A stretch of DNA of 64,000 nt from Neoceratodus forsteri (lineage: Eukaryota > Chordata > Ceratodontiformes > Ceratodontidae): positions 841,916,001-841,980,000 of the forward strand of contig CM028129.1 of assembly GCA_016271365.2 (NCBI GenBank), written 5' to 3'. Below are positions 41,840 through 53,445 of the stretch, one piece after another. The number at the start of each line of letters is the position of its first letter. Positions within the stretch are counted from its first letter, which is position 1. The translations under genes were made by a program, and so were the position numbers. The notes under the pieces were generated by a model. That model had not been told where the DNA came from. It was given only the letters and a program-made list of their open reading frames with translations, and did not search any database.

Positions 41840-43500
41840 ATATGCTCAGCATTGATGGAACTATCACACTTGACCCCACAACTATCACCAATACCTTCAA
41901 TACTGCTTTCACTGACCTTAGCTCCGTTCTCCCCCCTGACTTCTTCACTGAATCTGACACTTCCAACTTTCCCCACCCTGCTACCTTCCCCCCTTCTATT
42001 TCAAATCAGTCAAGCAGCATGAAGCTTGCAAGTACATTGGCAAGGCCATTGCCAACACATGGTATAGTGGGAACTCATTGGACCTAAAACTGCTGTCCCA
42101 CATGCTCAACGAAGTTATCACAGACCTCTCACCAAGATCCTTAACCTCTCCCTCTGCCTTGGACAGTTCCCTGATTAATGGAAATCTGTTATCATCACCC
42201 CCGTTTACAAGAATGGTGACAAGACTCACCATGGAAACTACTGACCAATCTCCATACTACCTCCCCTCTCAAAGGCACTCGAACGCATTGTTGCAGACCA
42301 ACTCACCGACTATCTGGACAACCACAGCATCCTGTGTTCTCAGCCACATGTCTTCAGGAAAGGCCACAGCACCACATCCACCCTTATGGAATTTACCACA
42401 GCAATCCACAGTTCCCGAGACAACAGCCACCTTACCGGGGTGGTCTTCATCGATTTAACAAAGGCTTTTGATACTGTCCACCACAACCTGCTTCTGAACC
42501 AGCTCTCAACTGCAGGGCTGTCCCCAGACTCTACTGTCTGGTTCCAAAGCTACCTGTTAAACAGATCACAATGAGTAAAGATTGCAGGCACTCTCTCTAA
42601 CGTTATGCCAGACCGTTCGGGAGTTCCCCAGGGCTCCATACTGGGACCGCTTCTCTTTTCCCTTTTTCTGAACAACCTTCCTAAATCCTGCCCTGAACAT
42701 ATTATTTCTATGCTGACGATGCTGTAATTCTCTTCTCCCATAAGGACCAGCACTCCCTGCAAAAAAATCTCCATCTTGGATTCTCATCAAAGGAAAACTG
42801 GTTCAGTACAGAGAGACTTATTCTCAACTACAAAAAAAACAAGACTATGCTTTTCCGTAACTCCCACAGCAAACACAGAACACCCCCTTGATCATATCAA
42901 ACCAACATGGCTCAACCCTCGAACAGGTTCTAACTTTCAAATACTTAGCAATCACTCTTGACAGTAACTTGTCCTATGTGTCCCATATTGACAATGTCAC
43001 TAAGGCTGCCAACATGTGGCTTGTCCTTCTCTATAGGCACAGGTCTAGCTTAACTTCTGCTGCCTTGCGCCTTGCTGTGCAAAGCTCAATTGTCTCCATC
43101 ATCGATTATGGCCTCATCATTTATGGCTCGGCCACCACTGCTGCCCTCAGCCGTATCTCCGCTTTGCTCAACAAAACATATTGTCTAATCACTGGGTCAC
43201 ACCGCCTAACCCACACATGTGACCTATACGATCAATCTGGCTGGCTGCAACTAATTAATCACATAAAATACCAAACCTGCACCATGGCTAAGAAGATCAC
43301 TATGGATCTGGCACCCCCTGGGGTACTATCGCTTCTCAGCCCAAGTAGCAACCCCCATCACACAAGAGGCTCGGAATCTCATCACCTGTTGGTCCCACTC
43401 TGCAGAACCTCATTGGTCAATGCTCATTTGCCTACCAGGCTCCTTGTTGGTGGAATAGCCTTAACACTGAGAGCTCCTCCGCTCCTGTGCTAGGTCAATT
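41840..43500 (+). pseudogene. L2 ORF: reverse transcriptase and C-terminus
   Basis: Pieces in changing frames give VVFIDLTKAFDTVHHNLLLN (about 42,440), RSGVPQGSILGPLLFSLFLN (about 42,615) and the palm motif YADDA at 42,709-42,723 with both aspartates intact. The post-palm part TFKYLAITLDSNLSYVSHID and the C-terminal region to about 43,493 follow. Stops and frameshifts separate them. The motif wording (YADD, 'ILLDSNLS') fits L2 rather than CR1. Confidence 0.85.
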
Positions 43501-43929
43501 CAAATCAAGGCTCCGTCTCCACCTCTCTGCCTGTAGCACCTGTGACTGTCGTCTCTAGCCAGATCCCCTCAGCTCAGTCCAGCAGTCTTAGCCATGGTGC
43601 CCCCTCCTTGCACCTCTCCCCCCTTTCCACTCCCTCCCCTCTACCATATCCCCCTCCACCCTCTACCATTCCACCCACTCCACTTTCCGCACCTATGTTA
43701 TATTTGACAACTGCCTCTGGCAGGCTCTCCTTCTATTATTATGAAACTGTATGTTAAATCTGTTTTACCTGCTCTAAACCTGCACTTGCTTTATTGCTTA
43801 TAGCATTTTGCTCCACTGTGTACCACTGTATTGTCTTGTCCCTGACATGGAACCTTTGTAAAAGAGCCTTGGCTCAAAGGTACTAGTAATCCTAGACTTA
43901 AATAAATAAATAAATCACAAAGCAAAAAA

Positions 43930-44235
43930 TTCAAAAATTTACTCCTCAGGCAGGCAACTCCTACTTGTGAGTTGCAAGCCTGGACCTTGTCGGTAGCTCT
44001 TTATGCTGAAATCACAACAGTACTTCTGGCTGCAGAAGTGCTGGCCCCATAGCCACATATACAAATGCACACTGCAAGACATACACAGCCACTTCTGGCT
44101 GCAGAAATGCAGGACCATCTGGGGCCAGATGATCTGCAGCAGGAGATAGAAATCCAAGATAACCAAACTACAATGAACTTCTGGGTGCAGAAGGGCAGCC
44201 CTGCTCATGCATTATGTGGGTACGTGATTTGTGTG
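43930..44235. repeat. Composite repeat, copy 4 (partial)
   Basis: CAGTACTTCTGGCTGCAGAA followed by GTGCTGGCCCC, AAGACATACACAGCCACTTC and CAGGAGATAGAAATCC are the interior blocks of the family. The inverted ends are missing. Confidence 0.6.
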
Positions 44236-44404
44236 TGGCTCCCAATGTAGATACCATACAATGGCCTTACATATATTAAGTTAATGTACCTATGGGTAAT
44301 TCACAATTTATGTAGTGTACTTTTGTCATATATATTAATGAAAGTTCAACTGCTGTGTTCCATTCTATTTTCTTTCTAATTTTTATCTTCCACCTAAAAC
44401 ACAC

Positions 44405-46198
44405 GGGCCCAGATATTCAAATGGGTTGCGCATGGCACAATGGTGTTGCACCATGCACCACCCACTGATGCACCCCGGTGCGATATTTAAAAGGGAAAAG
44501 TGCGCCGCACAAATCCTGATGCTCCGGGGCGCATCAGTAATTTATGCAGGCACAGGTGGGGGGGCATGCTCATGCATAAACTGCACAGCCCGATATTCAG
44601 CCCAGACTGTGCAGAGTTATACAGGCATAACCCCTATCTGCGCCTGCACAAAGTTATGCCTAAAAAAAAGGAACAAGTCGAGGGTCACCCACAGGTGAGC
44701 TGCCGCATTGCAGGGTGCAACACAGCAGCTGCCACCTGTGGGTGGGCATAACCTGTTCCTGCCGCACCTGGTGGCACCCCCCATGCCCCGATTGTGGGCA
44801 TCAGACATCCCTCCCCCACAGTCCAATATCCCTGGTGGTCCAGTGGACCGCGATTAGCCTGATCGCGGGCATCAGTATCCCCCCCAAAGTCCAATATACT
44901 TGGTGGTCCAGTGGACTGCGATTAGCCCAATTGCGGGCATCAGTATCCCCCCCAAAGTCCAGTATCCCTAGTGGTCCAGTGGACCACAATTAGCCGGATC
45001 GTGGGCATCAGTATGCCCCCAAAGTCCAATTTCCCTGGTGGTCCAGTGGACTGCACAGAGCCCGATTGCGGGCGGCATTCCTCACCCCCCCAAGTCCGAA
45101 ATCCCTGGTGATCTAGTGGGCCCTCCACCCCACCTGCCCACTGAGCCACACCACCCCGCTCCCCCATCAGCCAGCAGGTGGCAGCACCCCACCTGCCTGC
45201 CGCCCCGCCGCCTACTGACAGACAGCTCAGTATAGCTGCACACCCATTGGTTCAGAGCATGAGCCAATGGGGATGCAGCCCATACTGTACTAGTCATTCC
45301 AGATATGTGAATGAATTCATTCACATATCTGGAATGACTAGTACGGTATGGGCTGCATGCCCATTGGCTCATGCTCTGAACCAATGGGCATGCAGCCATA
45401 CTGAGCTGTCAGTCGGTGGGCGCCAGGGTGGCAGATGGGTGGGGTGCTGCCACCCACCAGCTGATGGGGAAGTGGGGTGGTGGGGCTCAGTGGGCAGGTG
45501 AGGTGGGGGGTCCACTAGATCACCAGGGATTTCGGACTTGGGGGGTGAGGAATGCTGCCCGCAATCGGGCTCCGTGCTGTCCACTGGACCACCAGGGATA
45601 TTGGACTTAAGGGGGATGCAGTTATGCCTGTGATCGGGCTAATCACAGTCCACTGGACCACCAGGGATATTGAACTTTGGGGGATACAGTTATGCTCACA
45701 ATCGGGCTAATCGCAGTCCACTGGACCACCAGGGATAGGAGATGTTCTTTGTCCCTTATGGGATGTCCCACAGTCGGGCTGTAGGGGGTGTCAGTCCCTG
45801 ACGGCTGCTGCCTGGCAGGGCGCCAGACGCAAGTCATTGGGGATCAGCGCACCTGCATGCTAATGGCATGCAAATGGGGCCGTAATCAGATGCAAATGGC
45901 CCCCCATGCACCTTGCATAAATTATGGCCCCATTTGCATGTCACCCTTTGAATATCGCAGGTGCTGTGCATGGTGCAATGGCACTTGCACCACCGCATCT
46001 CAGTGCTCCACTCTGACCACTTGCACTGGCACAGTTCCACTGCGCCATGCACAGTGGGGGTGGCCAGGGTGCGATATTCAAAGCAGTTGTGCCATAGCGC
46101 AACTCCGTTGAATATCACCCTGGCCACACCCCTGCGTAACAAATTTGAGCAGTGCACAGGCTTGCGCCACAGTGTAGTGCAGTTTGAATATCTGGGCC
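44405..46198. mobile_element. 1.8-kb giant palindromic foldback transposon
   Basis: The ends are GGGCCCAGATATTCAAA (44,405) and TTTGAATATCTGGGCC (to 46,198). The centre of symmetry is ATGAATTCAT at 45,311-45,320, within 15 bp of the midpoint. Both arms contain the same blocks in mirror order: about four 70-bp units with GGTGGTCCAGTGGAC and GGGCATCAGTATCCCCCC (44,825-45,110 and, inverted, 45,515-45,740). A CCCATTGGTTCAGAGCATGA block lies beside the centre. The word GATATTCAA or its complement recurs below both ends. It has no transposase frame. It is GC-rich unlike its surroundings and sits cleanly in the inverted arm. Confidence 0.88.
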
Positions 46199-46759
46199 AC
46201 AGTGTTTTGTGGCATTACCACTTCTTCATGTAGGTGGTAATATTTTAAAACAGAAAAAACAAAAGCAAGTTGTATAAATTAAAATCCCAAAATTATTTAC
46301 ACCCCAAACGACTCCATATCCAAAACTTCTTTAAGTACATGAACTGACATTATGTAAAGTTCTAAATCTTAACTATATAAGTAATCCTGAATGTTTTCCA
46401 TTTTTAGAAAATTAGATTTTTCTAACTTTCACAATGATTTTTATTAAGTTCTACTAGCTATTGAACCTTTTTGCTCTATCCTTGTGCACTCACACTTACC
46501 ACATACCACATGAATATTCAGTTTAGACCACCTTAAGGTGAAAGCCACCTTAGAAAACAATACAGTTATACTGCTACTAAAAAGAAGGTTTTTATTATGT
46601 AACTTCAAAACTGTTTCCTTATCTAATGTTTTATATCTAGTCCATTCTTTTTTTCTACCACATGTTCAAGCAGTTGAGTATTTGGCATGCTACCCATAAC
46701 AAGTTTCCTATGTGTGATTCTCCTATTTCAACCTTTTATAAAACCTTTGAAAAGCAAGC

Positions 46760-47387
46760 AAGCTGTACCGACTGTATAAGCGACCACTCACCAGTCCTAC
46801 TCTCATGGTCCAACAAATTCATTAAGATCCCCCCTAAAATCATCAATAGTAGAAAACTACTACCTGGCCACCTGTGGCTGCTAAAAACATGCCTACGAGA
46901 TCACAACTGGTCACCTATAGATGCAACCCCAGACGTGGACAATGCACTTAACTACTTTATCCAAAGCTTCAACACAGCCTGTGATGCACGTGCACCCTTT
47001 ATGAAACACAAGATTAAAGGTGCTAACAAACCTTGGATCAACCTTGGTCTCCTTGAGCAAATGAAGGCCCAGGATCACCTCTGGCAACGTGCTGAGCTGA
47101 CCAGAAATAGGGCAGACACTCAAGCCGTCAGAGCTGCAAGAAATGCCTGCACCTGTGCGATTCGAAATGAAAAGGCCAACTACTACAAAAGAGTGCTAAC
47201 AAACTCTTGGAAAAATGGAAATAAGTTTTGTGCCAACCTAATGGAACTAACTGGAGAAAACCAAAAACCCCTCCCCGCTGTGGTCCACCTTAATGGCCAC
47301 ATCATCACAGATCAAGTCACTGTAGCAAATCCCTTTAATGCAGAATTTACAAACTTTAGCCATGTTTTACCACCAACTTTTCTTTGA
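46760..47387 (+). pseudogene. L2 ORF fragment: end of endonuclease and linker
   Basis: The frame carries SDHSPVLLSWSNKF, where the conserved SDH of the nuclease is intact (unlike copy 1). It continues LLKTCLRDHNWSPI, NTACDARAPFMKHKIKG, KPWINLGLLEQMKAQDHLW and NEKANYYKRVLTNSWKNG. The frame ends at 47,387, where the RT would begin. The first methionine of the open frame lies in older flanking sequence. Confidence 0.88.
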
Positions 47388-47499
47388 TCCCCCTCAAGAT
47401 ACCTTTAACTCAGTCAAAGTCAGAAATTTGAAGGGGAAATCTACCATTCTACTTCAAAGCCATCTCCAAGAACATCACAAAAAAGTACCTCCTTCAAGT

Positions 47500-48800
47500 A
47501 CTTGGAAAGTCTAGATCAAGCAGCGACTCCCTCGACCTGAAACTCCTTGTTCTTACCCTCGATGAAGTCCTAACCCCCTCACCAAAATCCTTAACAAATC
47601 TCTCATGCTCTCAGAGTTCCCCTCAAAATGGAAATCAGCGATGGTGACACATATCCACAAAAGTGGCGATAAATCTGTTACAAGCAACTATAGACCAATC
47701 TCCATCCTCCCCCTCTCTCAAAAGTGCTGGAGAGAATAGCTGCCAACCAACTGATAGAATACCTTACTAAGTATAACCTGCCATGTCAAGAACAACACAG
47801 ATTTCGCAAAGGGCCACAGCATGACCACGGCACTCCTAGAGCTTACCTCCTACATCCACAATGCCCTGAACCAAGGAGATCTCGTTGGCGCCACCTTCAT
47901 TGACCTAAGGCATTTGACACCATCAACCATTCACTACTGCTTCAACAATTATCTCGACTAGGCCTATATCTGGACACAACTCTTTGGTTTCAAAGCTACC
48001 TCAGTGACCGAACACAGCAGGTAAAAATTGGTGAATCCCTCTCAACACCCCTCTTGGCCTGATCAGGAGTCCCACAGAGATCCATCCTGGGTCCTATGCT
48101 TTTCAGCATTTTCTTAAACTGCCTCCCTTCATCTTGCTCAGAAAAAATCCTACTCTATGCCGACAATGCTGTCATCTTCACCTCCCACTTTGACCCCTCC
48201 TTTCTTCAGTGGCTACTACAAGAGAGCTTCATTGATGTAGAAGCATGGTTTAAATTCCACAAGCTTATTCCTAACTACAGAAAAAACAAATCAATGCTGT
48301 CCTATGGTACCCCCCAGCAAACATAAAAACAGAGACCTCTCTGTCTCAAACAGCAAAGGGGCCACCCTTGGGCAAGTACATCTATTTAAATATTTTGGGG
48401 TAATTCTTGACCCAACACTTGGATTCTCTGAACATATCAACTACGTAGCAAAAACTGTGAATACCTACATAGACCTGCTCTATAGACATAAGAACTGCCT
48501 CATGGATGAAGCCCCAAGCACTGCCATTCACAGTTCAGTAATCTCTATAATAGACTATGGGATTGTGATCTACAGGTCTGCCACTGACACAGCTCTCTGA
48601 TGCATCACCGCAGCACTAAACAAGGCATGTCATCTCCAAACATCTGCAAACTGCCTTACACACACATGCGAGATCTATGAACATGCAAACTGGCTCCAAC
48701 TATCTGGCAGAGTTAAATATCAAACCTTCATCCTAGCAAAAAAGTAAACATTGGACCTACTACCCCCTGGATCACAGGCACTGCTGAGACCATACAACAG
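47500..48800 (+). pseudogene. L2 ORF fragment: reverse transcriptase with altered active site
   Basis: Pieces in several frames give YRPISILPLS-like sequence (about 47,690), LVGATFIDL (about 47,885), SWSYALQHFLKLPP-region sequence and MLFSIFLNCLPSSCSEKILL. The palm motif reads YADNA at 48,156-48,170, so the second catalytic aspartate is asparagine (AAT). The post-palm frame HLFKYFGVILDPTLGFSEHI and LYRHKNCLMDEAP follows to about 48,600. Stops and frameshifts are common. Confidence 0.82.
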
Positions 48801-49593
48801 CCCATGACAAACCAGGAATTCAAACAACCTCTCATTCACTGTTCCCCTTTGCAGGACTACCCAAGGCCAAATGATCCTTCTTTTTCAGAGCCTCCTCCTG
48901 GTTCAACACCCTGCCAGCAGAAGTTACCAGCAAAGCAACCGTGGGTGCCTTTAAGCTCAGCCTGTGTCAATACCTCATCTCCTGTGCCTCCTGCAACTGC
49001 TACACCTAAATGGTTTAGCCCCCCACCCCATACCCCACCCTTCCCTCCCTACTCCTTCCCTCCTCCTCTACTCATTCCACACACCTCCTCGCTGCCCCTG
49101 CCCCTGACCCACCCTCACTCCCTCTCTTTTTCCCTCTTTACACCAGCCTCTGGCCTCACCTCCCTCTGTCGGATGGCTACCTATATGAATCTATATTGTT
49201 TAATTTGTTGTAGAAGTGATTTGCACAATTGTGATGTTTTGGTAATCAATAAAGCCCTCTGGCTGCTATGTTTATTTCTCTTTTGCACAATACCACTTCC
49301 TGTCCTAATGTTTCAAGTAACCTGACGTGGAACTGTTAAAAAAGAGCCCCTGGCTCAAAGGTGTATCTGATTCCCTTAAATAAATAAATAAATAAATATG
49401 TTACAAAGTTTTAATAAGCCTTTTGCATATGCTTAGCTTTAACATCCTGGATTAAATTCTGGCTTCTCTGTGCTGTAAAGGGCATAAACAAACATTTTAA
49501 TATGTTTGCCATTCTGATATCTAGTTGTTTGCTGACTTGTTTCTTTTTGTTGATAATTAGCAAGTTTACATTAACTTTTTCTTCAGCTTGATG

Positions 49594-49985
49594 GACTTCT
49601 TGGATAACTTCAAATAATTGTTTCTTGCATTTTGTGCTGAAAATAAATGTAAACCTTTTTAGTTCTCTTAGTAACTTTACTTTCATATTTATTTAAATTT
49701 CCAGAGTTTCACTCTTTAAACTGAGTAAAGCCATTTCACCTTGTGCATGTAAAGATTATGATTTTCAGGACTAGCTGTCTTTCCCCTGTCAGAAGTGGTC
49801 TGACCAGCCTCTAATGCCTGGTTTTATACCTTTATGTTGGGAGAAGGGATAAAATGTTTTGGCACCAATATCTGTTGCTGTTAGTAACCCATGTTGCTAA
49901 GGACAAGCACACACAATGATGCCGAATAAGATAAAATAAAAATTTATAGCTGATATGGCAAGTTCTAGTGCATGTGCTGTAGTCC
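49594..49985. other. Sequence between the left arm and the MITE
   Basis: It probably belongs to the Penelope-like element's 5' non-coding region, or is older flank. A minus frame of 91 codons (49,411-49,686) spans the end of the arm and shows no known motif. Confidence 0.4.
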
Positions 49986-50422
49986 TTAAAGAGCCCCTGA
50001 CACCATTGTGAACTTTGAAAAAATTTACTGTTTAGTCTCAATTGGCTTCTATTCAATATTTTTGTATCTGTAATTCTCACCCTATCTTCTTCATTAATAA
50101 GGACATTTGCATATAAACAGGATCACTGCCCTATCTGTTCTGGCTGCTTGTCTACATCTGACATCAGAGTTCTGTTTATGACATCATAATCTGTTGCTGT
50201 GAAGATAATTTTGATGCCATAAACAGAGAATTATGATATCAGCTCTAGTTAAGCAGAATGGCATTTAAAGTCTAAGGGAAAGTAATCCTCTTTCATACAA
50301 CTGTCCTCAGTAATAAAGAAAAAAAGGGAAAGACTTATAGAAAATACGTGCAATAGAAATTGAACCATGTCTAAATCTCCCATTTTTTTCAAGTTGTTCT
50401 AATTGTGTCAGGGGCTCTTTAA
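49986..50422. mobile_element. 429-bp MITE with TTAA target duplication
   Basis: AGAGCCCCTGACAC at 49,990 and its exact complement GTGTCAGGGGCTCT ending at 50,418 are terminal inverted repeats of 14 bp. TTAA lies directly outside both ends (49,986-49,989 and 50,419-50,422). TTAA duplications are known for piggyBac and Kolobok transposons. The interior is itself partly palindromic (TCTGTTTATGACATCATAAT with TTATGATATC and CATAAACAGA). No coding sequence. Confidence 0.85.
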
Positions 50423-50763
50423 TATGGACTTAAAATCATGGCTGTAGGAGAAATGCTAAATACTGTATTGATAGTAGTGACAATTTTTAATTTATGTTTT
50501 AATAAACTTTGAAGTATGTTCATATACATGTAGATATGAGAAAGAATTAGCAGATTCCTAGAAGTAGTGGTCCCAAGACCTCAGTAGTTAAAATGTATGC
50601 TTACAATAGCTAGCCCAGATTCCAATTAATTTAATATGAGTCAAATACCAGAAGGATTAGAAAGTACAGAAACAGCTACAGTGCCTTTCTTTAAATTCAT
50701 GGAGGAAGAGAGAAGCAATGTCATTAGTAGATTAGATGTAGATACCACATGGACTAACATATA

Positions 50764-50860
50764 TGTATTTATTTATTTATTTGTAATAACTGGATACAAC
50801 ACCACTGAGCCAGAGCACCTCATTTACAAAGGTTCATCACCTTTAAATGAGATTTTAGTA
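50764..50860 (-). mobile_element. Short L2 3'-tail fragment
   Basis: (ATTT)n followed by ACACCACTGAGCCAGAGCAC and ATTTACAAAGGTTCAT is the reverse complement of an L2 3' end (compare 43,850-43,914, where CCTTTGTAAAAGAGCC is followed by GGCTCAAAGGT and the TAAA tail). It is a very short insertion within the Penelope-like N-terminal region. Confidence 0.65.
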
Positions 50861-51294
50861 ATATTTCACATACAACAAAGTTCAAATATTATAACAAAAT
50901 ATTCACATGATACAGGCAGAGCAGCACATAGAATGTGGCATTGTCAGAGCGCAATCAACAAAAGGTAGTATTTTTAGGGTGAGGGGTTAAGGGTATGGGG
51001 GGAAGTAGCATCTTCAAGAGTATAAATACAGCAAGATGCCATTTAAGATATAACATACCCTGCAAAAAGATAAAAAATTTGAATGGCATGCCTTACTGTT
51101 ATACCTATATTATAAGAGCAAGCATATTCCTCAAAGCCTAAGGATACTTGTAGAAACAAATTTAGGGATCACAAACTAGAAACTAATGGATAGATGGGAA
51201 GGTATTAAAAAGAAAGCCTCATTTGACTTCATGGTTTCTTTAATAGAAGATGGTCTAGAAGAAAGAAACAAATTAGCTGAGGAGATACTGTAAA

Positions 51295-51990
51295 ACCAGT
51301 AAATTTGATGCAACCCAATTTTCCTAGTCAGCTGATAGTCAGCATGCTGTCATAGTACACAGTAAGCAATACAGTATTTTGTGATCTAATTGCCTCCTAC
51401 AGTGTCCATTTCATTAAGTGGTTAAGCTAACCTTGAATGATGAAAAGTAATCCACTGCAGGTTGTAAGTGAGTTAAAAATAAATTCTGTTTCTACAGTAT
51501 ATAAACTCTGTATATGGACATCTGTTTCTTTTCCTTTTTGCCGACTGAGCTGAGCATACATTGGCTTAGTCATGACATGTCTTGGTGGTATGAGGAATGA
51601 CTAATTTACTCCACTCTCTGCTCAGTCACAGCTCGTCTTGATGGTCCGTCGACAGACCAATGACAGACAGCTACAGATCATGTTTCTGTTTTCCTTAATA
51701 AAGAAAGTAAGGTTTTGGTAAGCTGAATGAGCACAGCATGCATGTACTTGGTCACTCCAGGCTCTACTTGTTCACTCTTCAGCTGCTTTTCCCTTTCCTT
51801 GCCAGAACTTAAACAAAATTTAGTAAATAAAAAAACAACAAACAAGTTGTGAGTTTGAGTCAAATTTTCATTTTAAAGAAACACAGGACCACGGATGCCA
51901 GGAGAATGCCAAACACACATGGTCCATTGCTAGGTAGATAATTCACTGTCAAGGTATTTTTGCATTTTAAAGGTACAGCACAAAAATAGT
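51295..51990. other. Unidentified insertion in the Penelope-like element
   Basis: This 700-bp segment separates two parts of the Penelope-like protein. It has a TATA-like TATATAAACT-type word near 51,499, an AATAAA near 51,700 and a GGTCCGTCGACAGACC palindrome at 51,641. It could be a solo long terminal repeat of some retroelement, but no matching ends were found. Confidence 0.35.
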
Positions 51991-52704
51991 GCAAATATTT
52001 TGATGGTGAATATTTCACATTCTACAGTAACTAAATTGAAGGAAAATTATAAAATAACTGTGGAATTACAAGATTTAAAGAAACAAATCAATGCAATTTA
52101 AAAATAGTTAAATGATTTTGAAAACAACTTGAAACAAAGAAAAATAAAGAAAATCAGTGAGATCTGAATGATTATAGAGATAAAACGTACACTTGGAAAG
52201 CATACAACAGAAGAGGGTACCAACAGAGTGGGGAAATACACTGACTCAGATAGTAGCGGTAGCTACACTAGGGAAAGCTACAGGACAAGACAAGAGTAAG
52301 ACTTTTTAGAACCAGGGAATACTACACAAGACCCATTAGAAGTGACCAGCAACAGAGGTACAGACAGAGAAGCTGGGAGGTATGACTTAAGACCATAAGC
52401 AGATACAAATTATGGAGCTATAGGTGCAGGCAGAGGAGGACAAGGACAAGGGATAGGAGCTATCAATACAGGCCCAGGTACCAGAGGTAAGGTAGGAGTC
52501 AGCCATTTTAAATTTAAGTAACAAGCCCTTAAGTGAACATCTAATGGCAGTTATTAGCAAGGGGTTCTCTTGTGCCCCCACAACAACACTAAATAAATTT
52601 GCACTCCTGATAGATATGGAAAGGTTGTACAGAAAAGTAGGATTGGCAGTGCATTTTGATAGCAGAAGAAACGTTTATAATAACTCAACACACACTACAA
52701 ACCC

Positions 52705-53445
52705 CACATAGAAAGTGCTAAAAGAAGTAAAAGAAGTAAAAATGGAAAGGGATCTGGGGGTAATCATATCAGATGACCTTAAGGTTAGCAAGCAATGTGA
52801 GAAGTCAGTAGGGAGGGCTGGGGGGATACTGGGATGTATAGTGAGAGGCATTAACAGAAGCAAACAGGAAGTTGTTATCCCTCTGTACAGACAGTTGGTG
52901 AGACCCCATCTGGAGTACTGTGTCCCCCCATCTCTGCAAGGACATAGACAGGAGACAGTCCAGAGGAGGGCAACTAAAATGGTGCATGGTCTGCAAGAGA
53001 AGCCATATGAGGAGAGACTAAAGGAGCTTAATATGTATACCCTTGAGGAAAGGAGGGGACATGATAGAAACTTTTAAGTACCTCAGTGGAATCAACAAAG
53101 TCCAAGAGGGTAGCATCTTTCAGAAAAAGAGATGTGCAAGAAAAAGGGGACACAATTTGAAGATGGGGCGGTTCAGGGGCAATGTGAAGAAGTATTTTTT
53201 CACAGAGAGGGTGGTGGATGCATGGAACAGCCTTCCTGAGGAGGTTGTGGAGTCTAAAACTGTGGGAGAATTCAAGAATGCATGGGAAAGACATAAGGCA
53301 ATTTTTGTCAGGGGTAGGAAGAAATAGGCTGTTGGCTAACTAGGATCTGCGGCTTATCCTGTAGGTAGGGAAATGGGCAGACTAGGTGGGCCAAGCGGTA
53401 CTTATCTGCTGTCAAAGTCCATATTTCTATGTTTCTATGTAAGTA
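52705..53445 (+). mobile_element. CR1 LINE 3' fragment in the Penelope-like element
   Basis: The frame ERDLGVIISDDLKVSKQCEK, CIVRGINRSKQEVVIPLYRQ and RPHLEYCVPPSLQGH is the post-palm region. A frameshift at about 53,050 leads to YFFTERVVDAWNSLPEEVV. The tail GGGCAGACTAGGTGGGCC ends in CTATGTTTCTATG at 53,443. It is close to the minus-strand copy at 23.0-23.9 kb and is probably the same subfamily. It lies between two Penelope segments, so it is younger than that element. Confidence 0.92.

Larger units (their letters stand above)
39735..43916 (+). mobile_element. L2-type LINE, near full length, decayed
   Basis: A C-rich 5' region (about 39,735-40,620) precedes an endonuclease, RT and C-terminal region. 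The 3' end is CTTTGTAAAAGAGCCTTGGC, then CTCAAAGGT and a (TAAA)n tail at 43,898-43,914, typical of L2 elements. A second copy of the same kind lies at 46.76-49.4 kb. The start of the element is a guess, because no target duplication was found by eye. Confidence 0.85.
46757..49396 (+). mobile_element. L2-type LINE, 5'-truncated, second copy
   Basis: It starts inside the endonuclease (DCISDHSPVLLSWSNKF) and ends with AAAAAAGAGCCCCTGGCTCA and a (TAAA)n tail at 49,378-49,396. The flanking inverted-arm sequence resumes at once. It resembles the copy at 39.7-43.9 kb but is more decayed in the RT. Confidence 0.9.
44361..49593. repeat. Left inverted arm of the Penelope-like locus, split by two insertions
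   Basis: The arm survives in three pieces: 44,361-44,404, 46,199-46,757 and 49,396-49,593. Joined in that order they are the reverse complement of 56,386-57,147. Examples are TATCTTCCACCTAAAACAC, GAACTGACATTATGTAAAGT, CACCTTAAGGTGAAAG, TGTTTTATATCTAGTCCATT and GCATATGCTTAGCTTTAAC. The gaps are exactly the 1.8-kb palindrome and an L2 LINE, so both came later. Confidence 0.88.

Noticed and set aside
44426..45610. Many frames of 60-107 codons within the 1.8-kb palindrome, with repeated 'VQWTA' and 'DHQG' words
   Set aside because: They are produced by the 70-bp repeats in mirror image. The same peptide words occur on both strands, as expected from a palindrome.
44397..46208. Eight-base target duplication (hAT-like) around the 1.8-kb palindrome
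   Set aside because: The flanks AAACACAC and ACAGTGTT are not equal. Only weak similarity exists, so the superfamily cannot be assigned.
51295..51990. Solo retroviral or other LTR
   Set aside because: TATA-like and AATAAA words are present, but no matching inverted TG...CA ends, target duplication, primer-binding site or second copy was seen.
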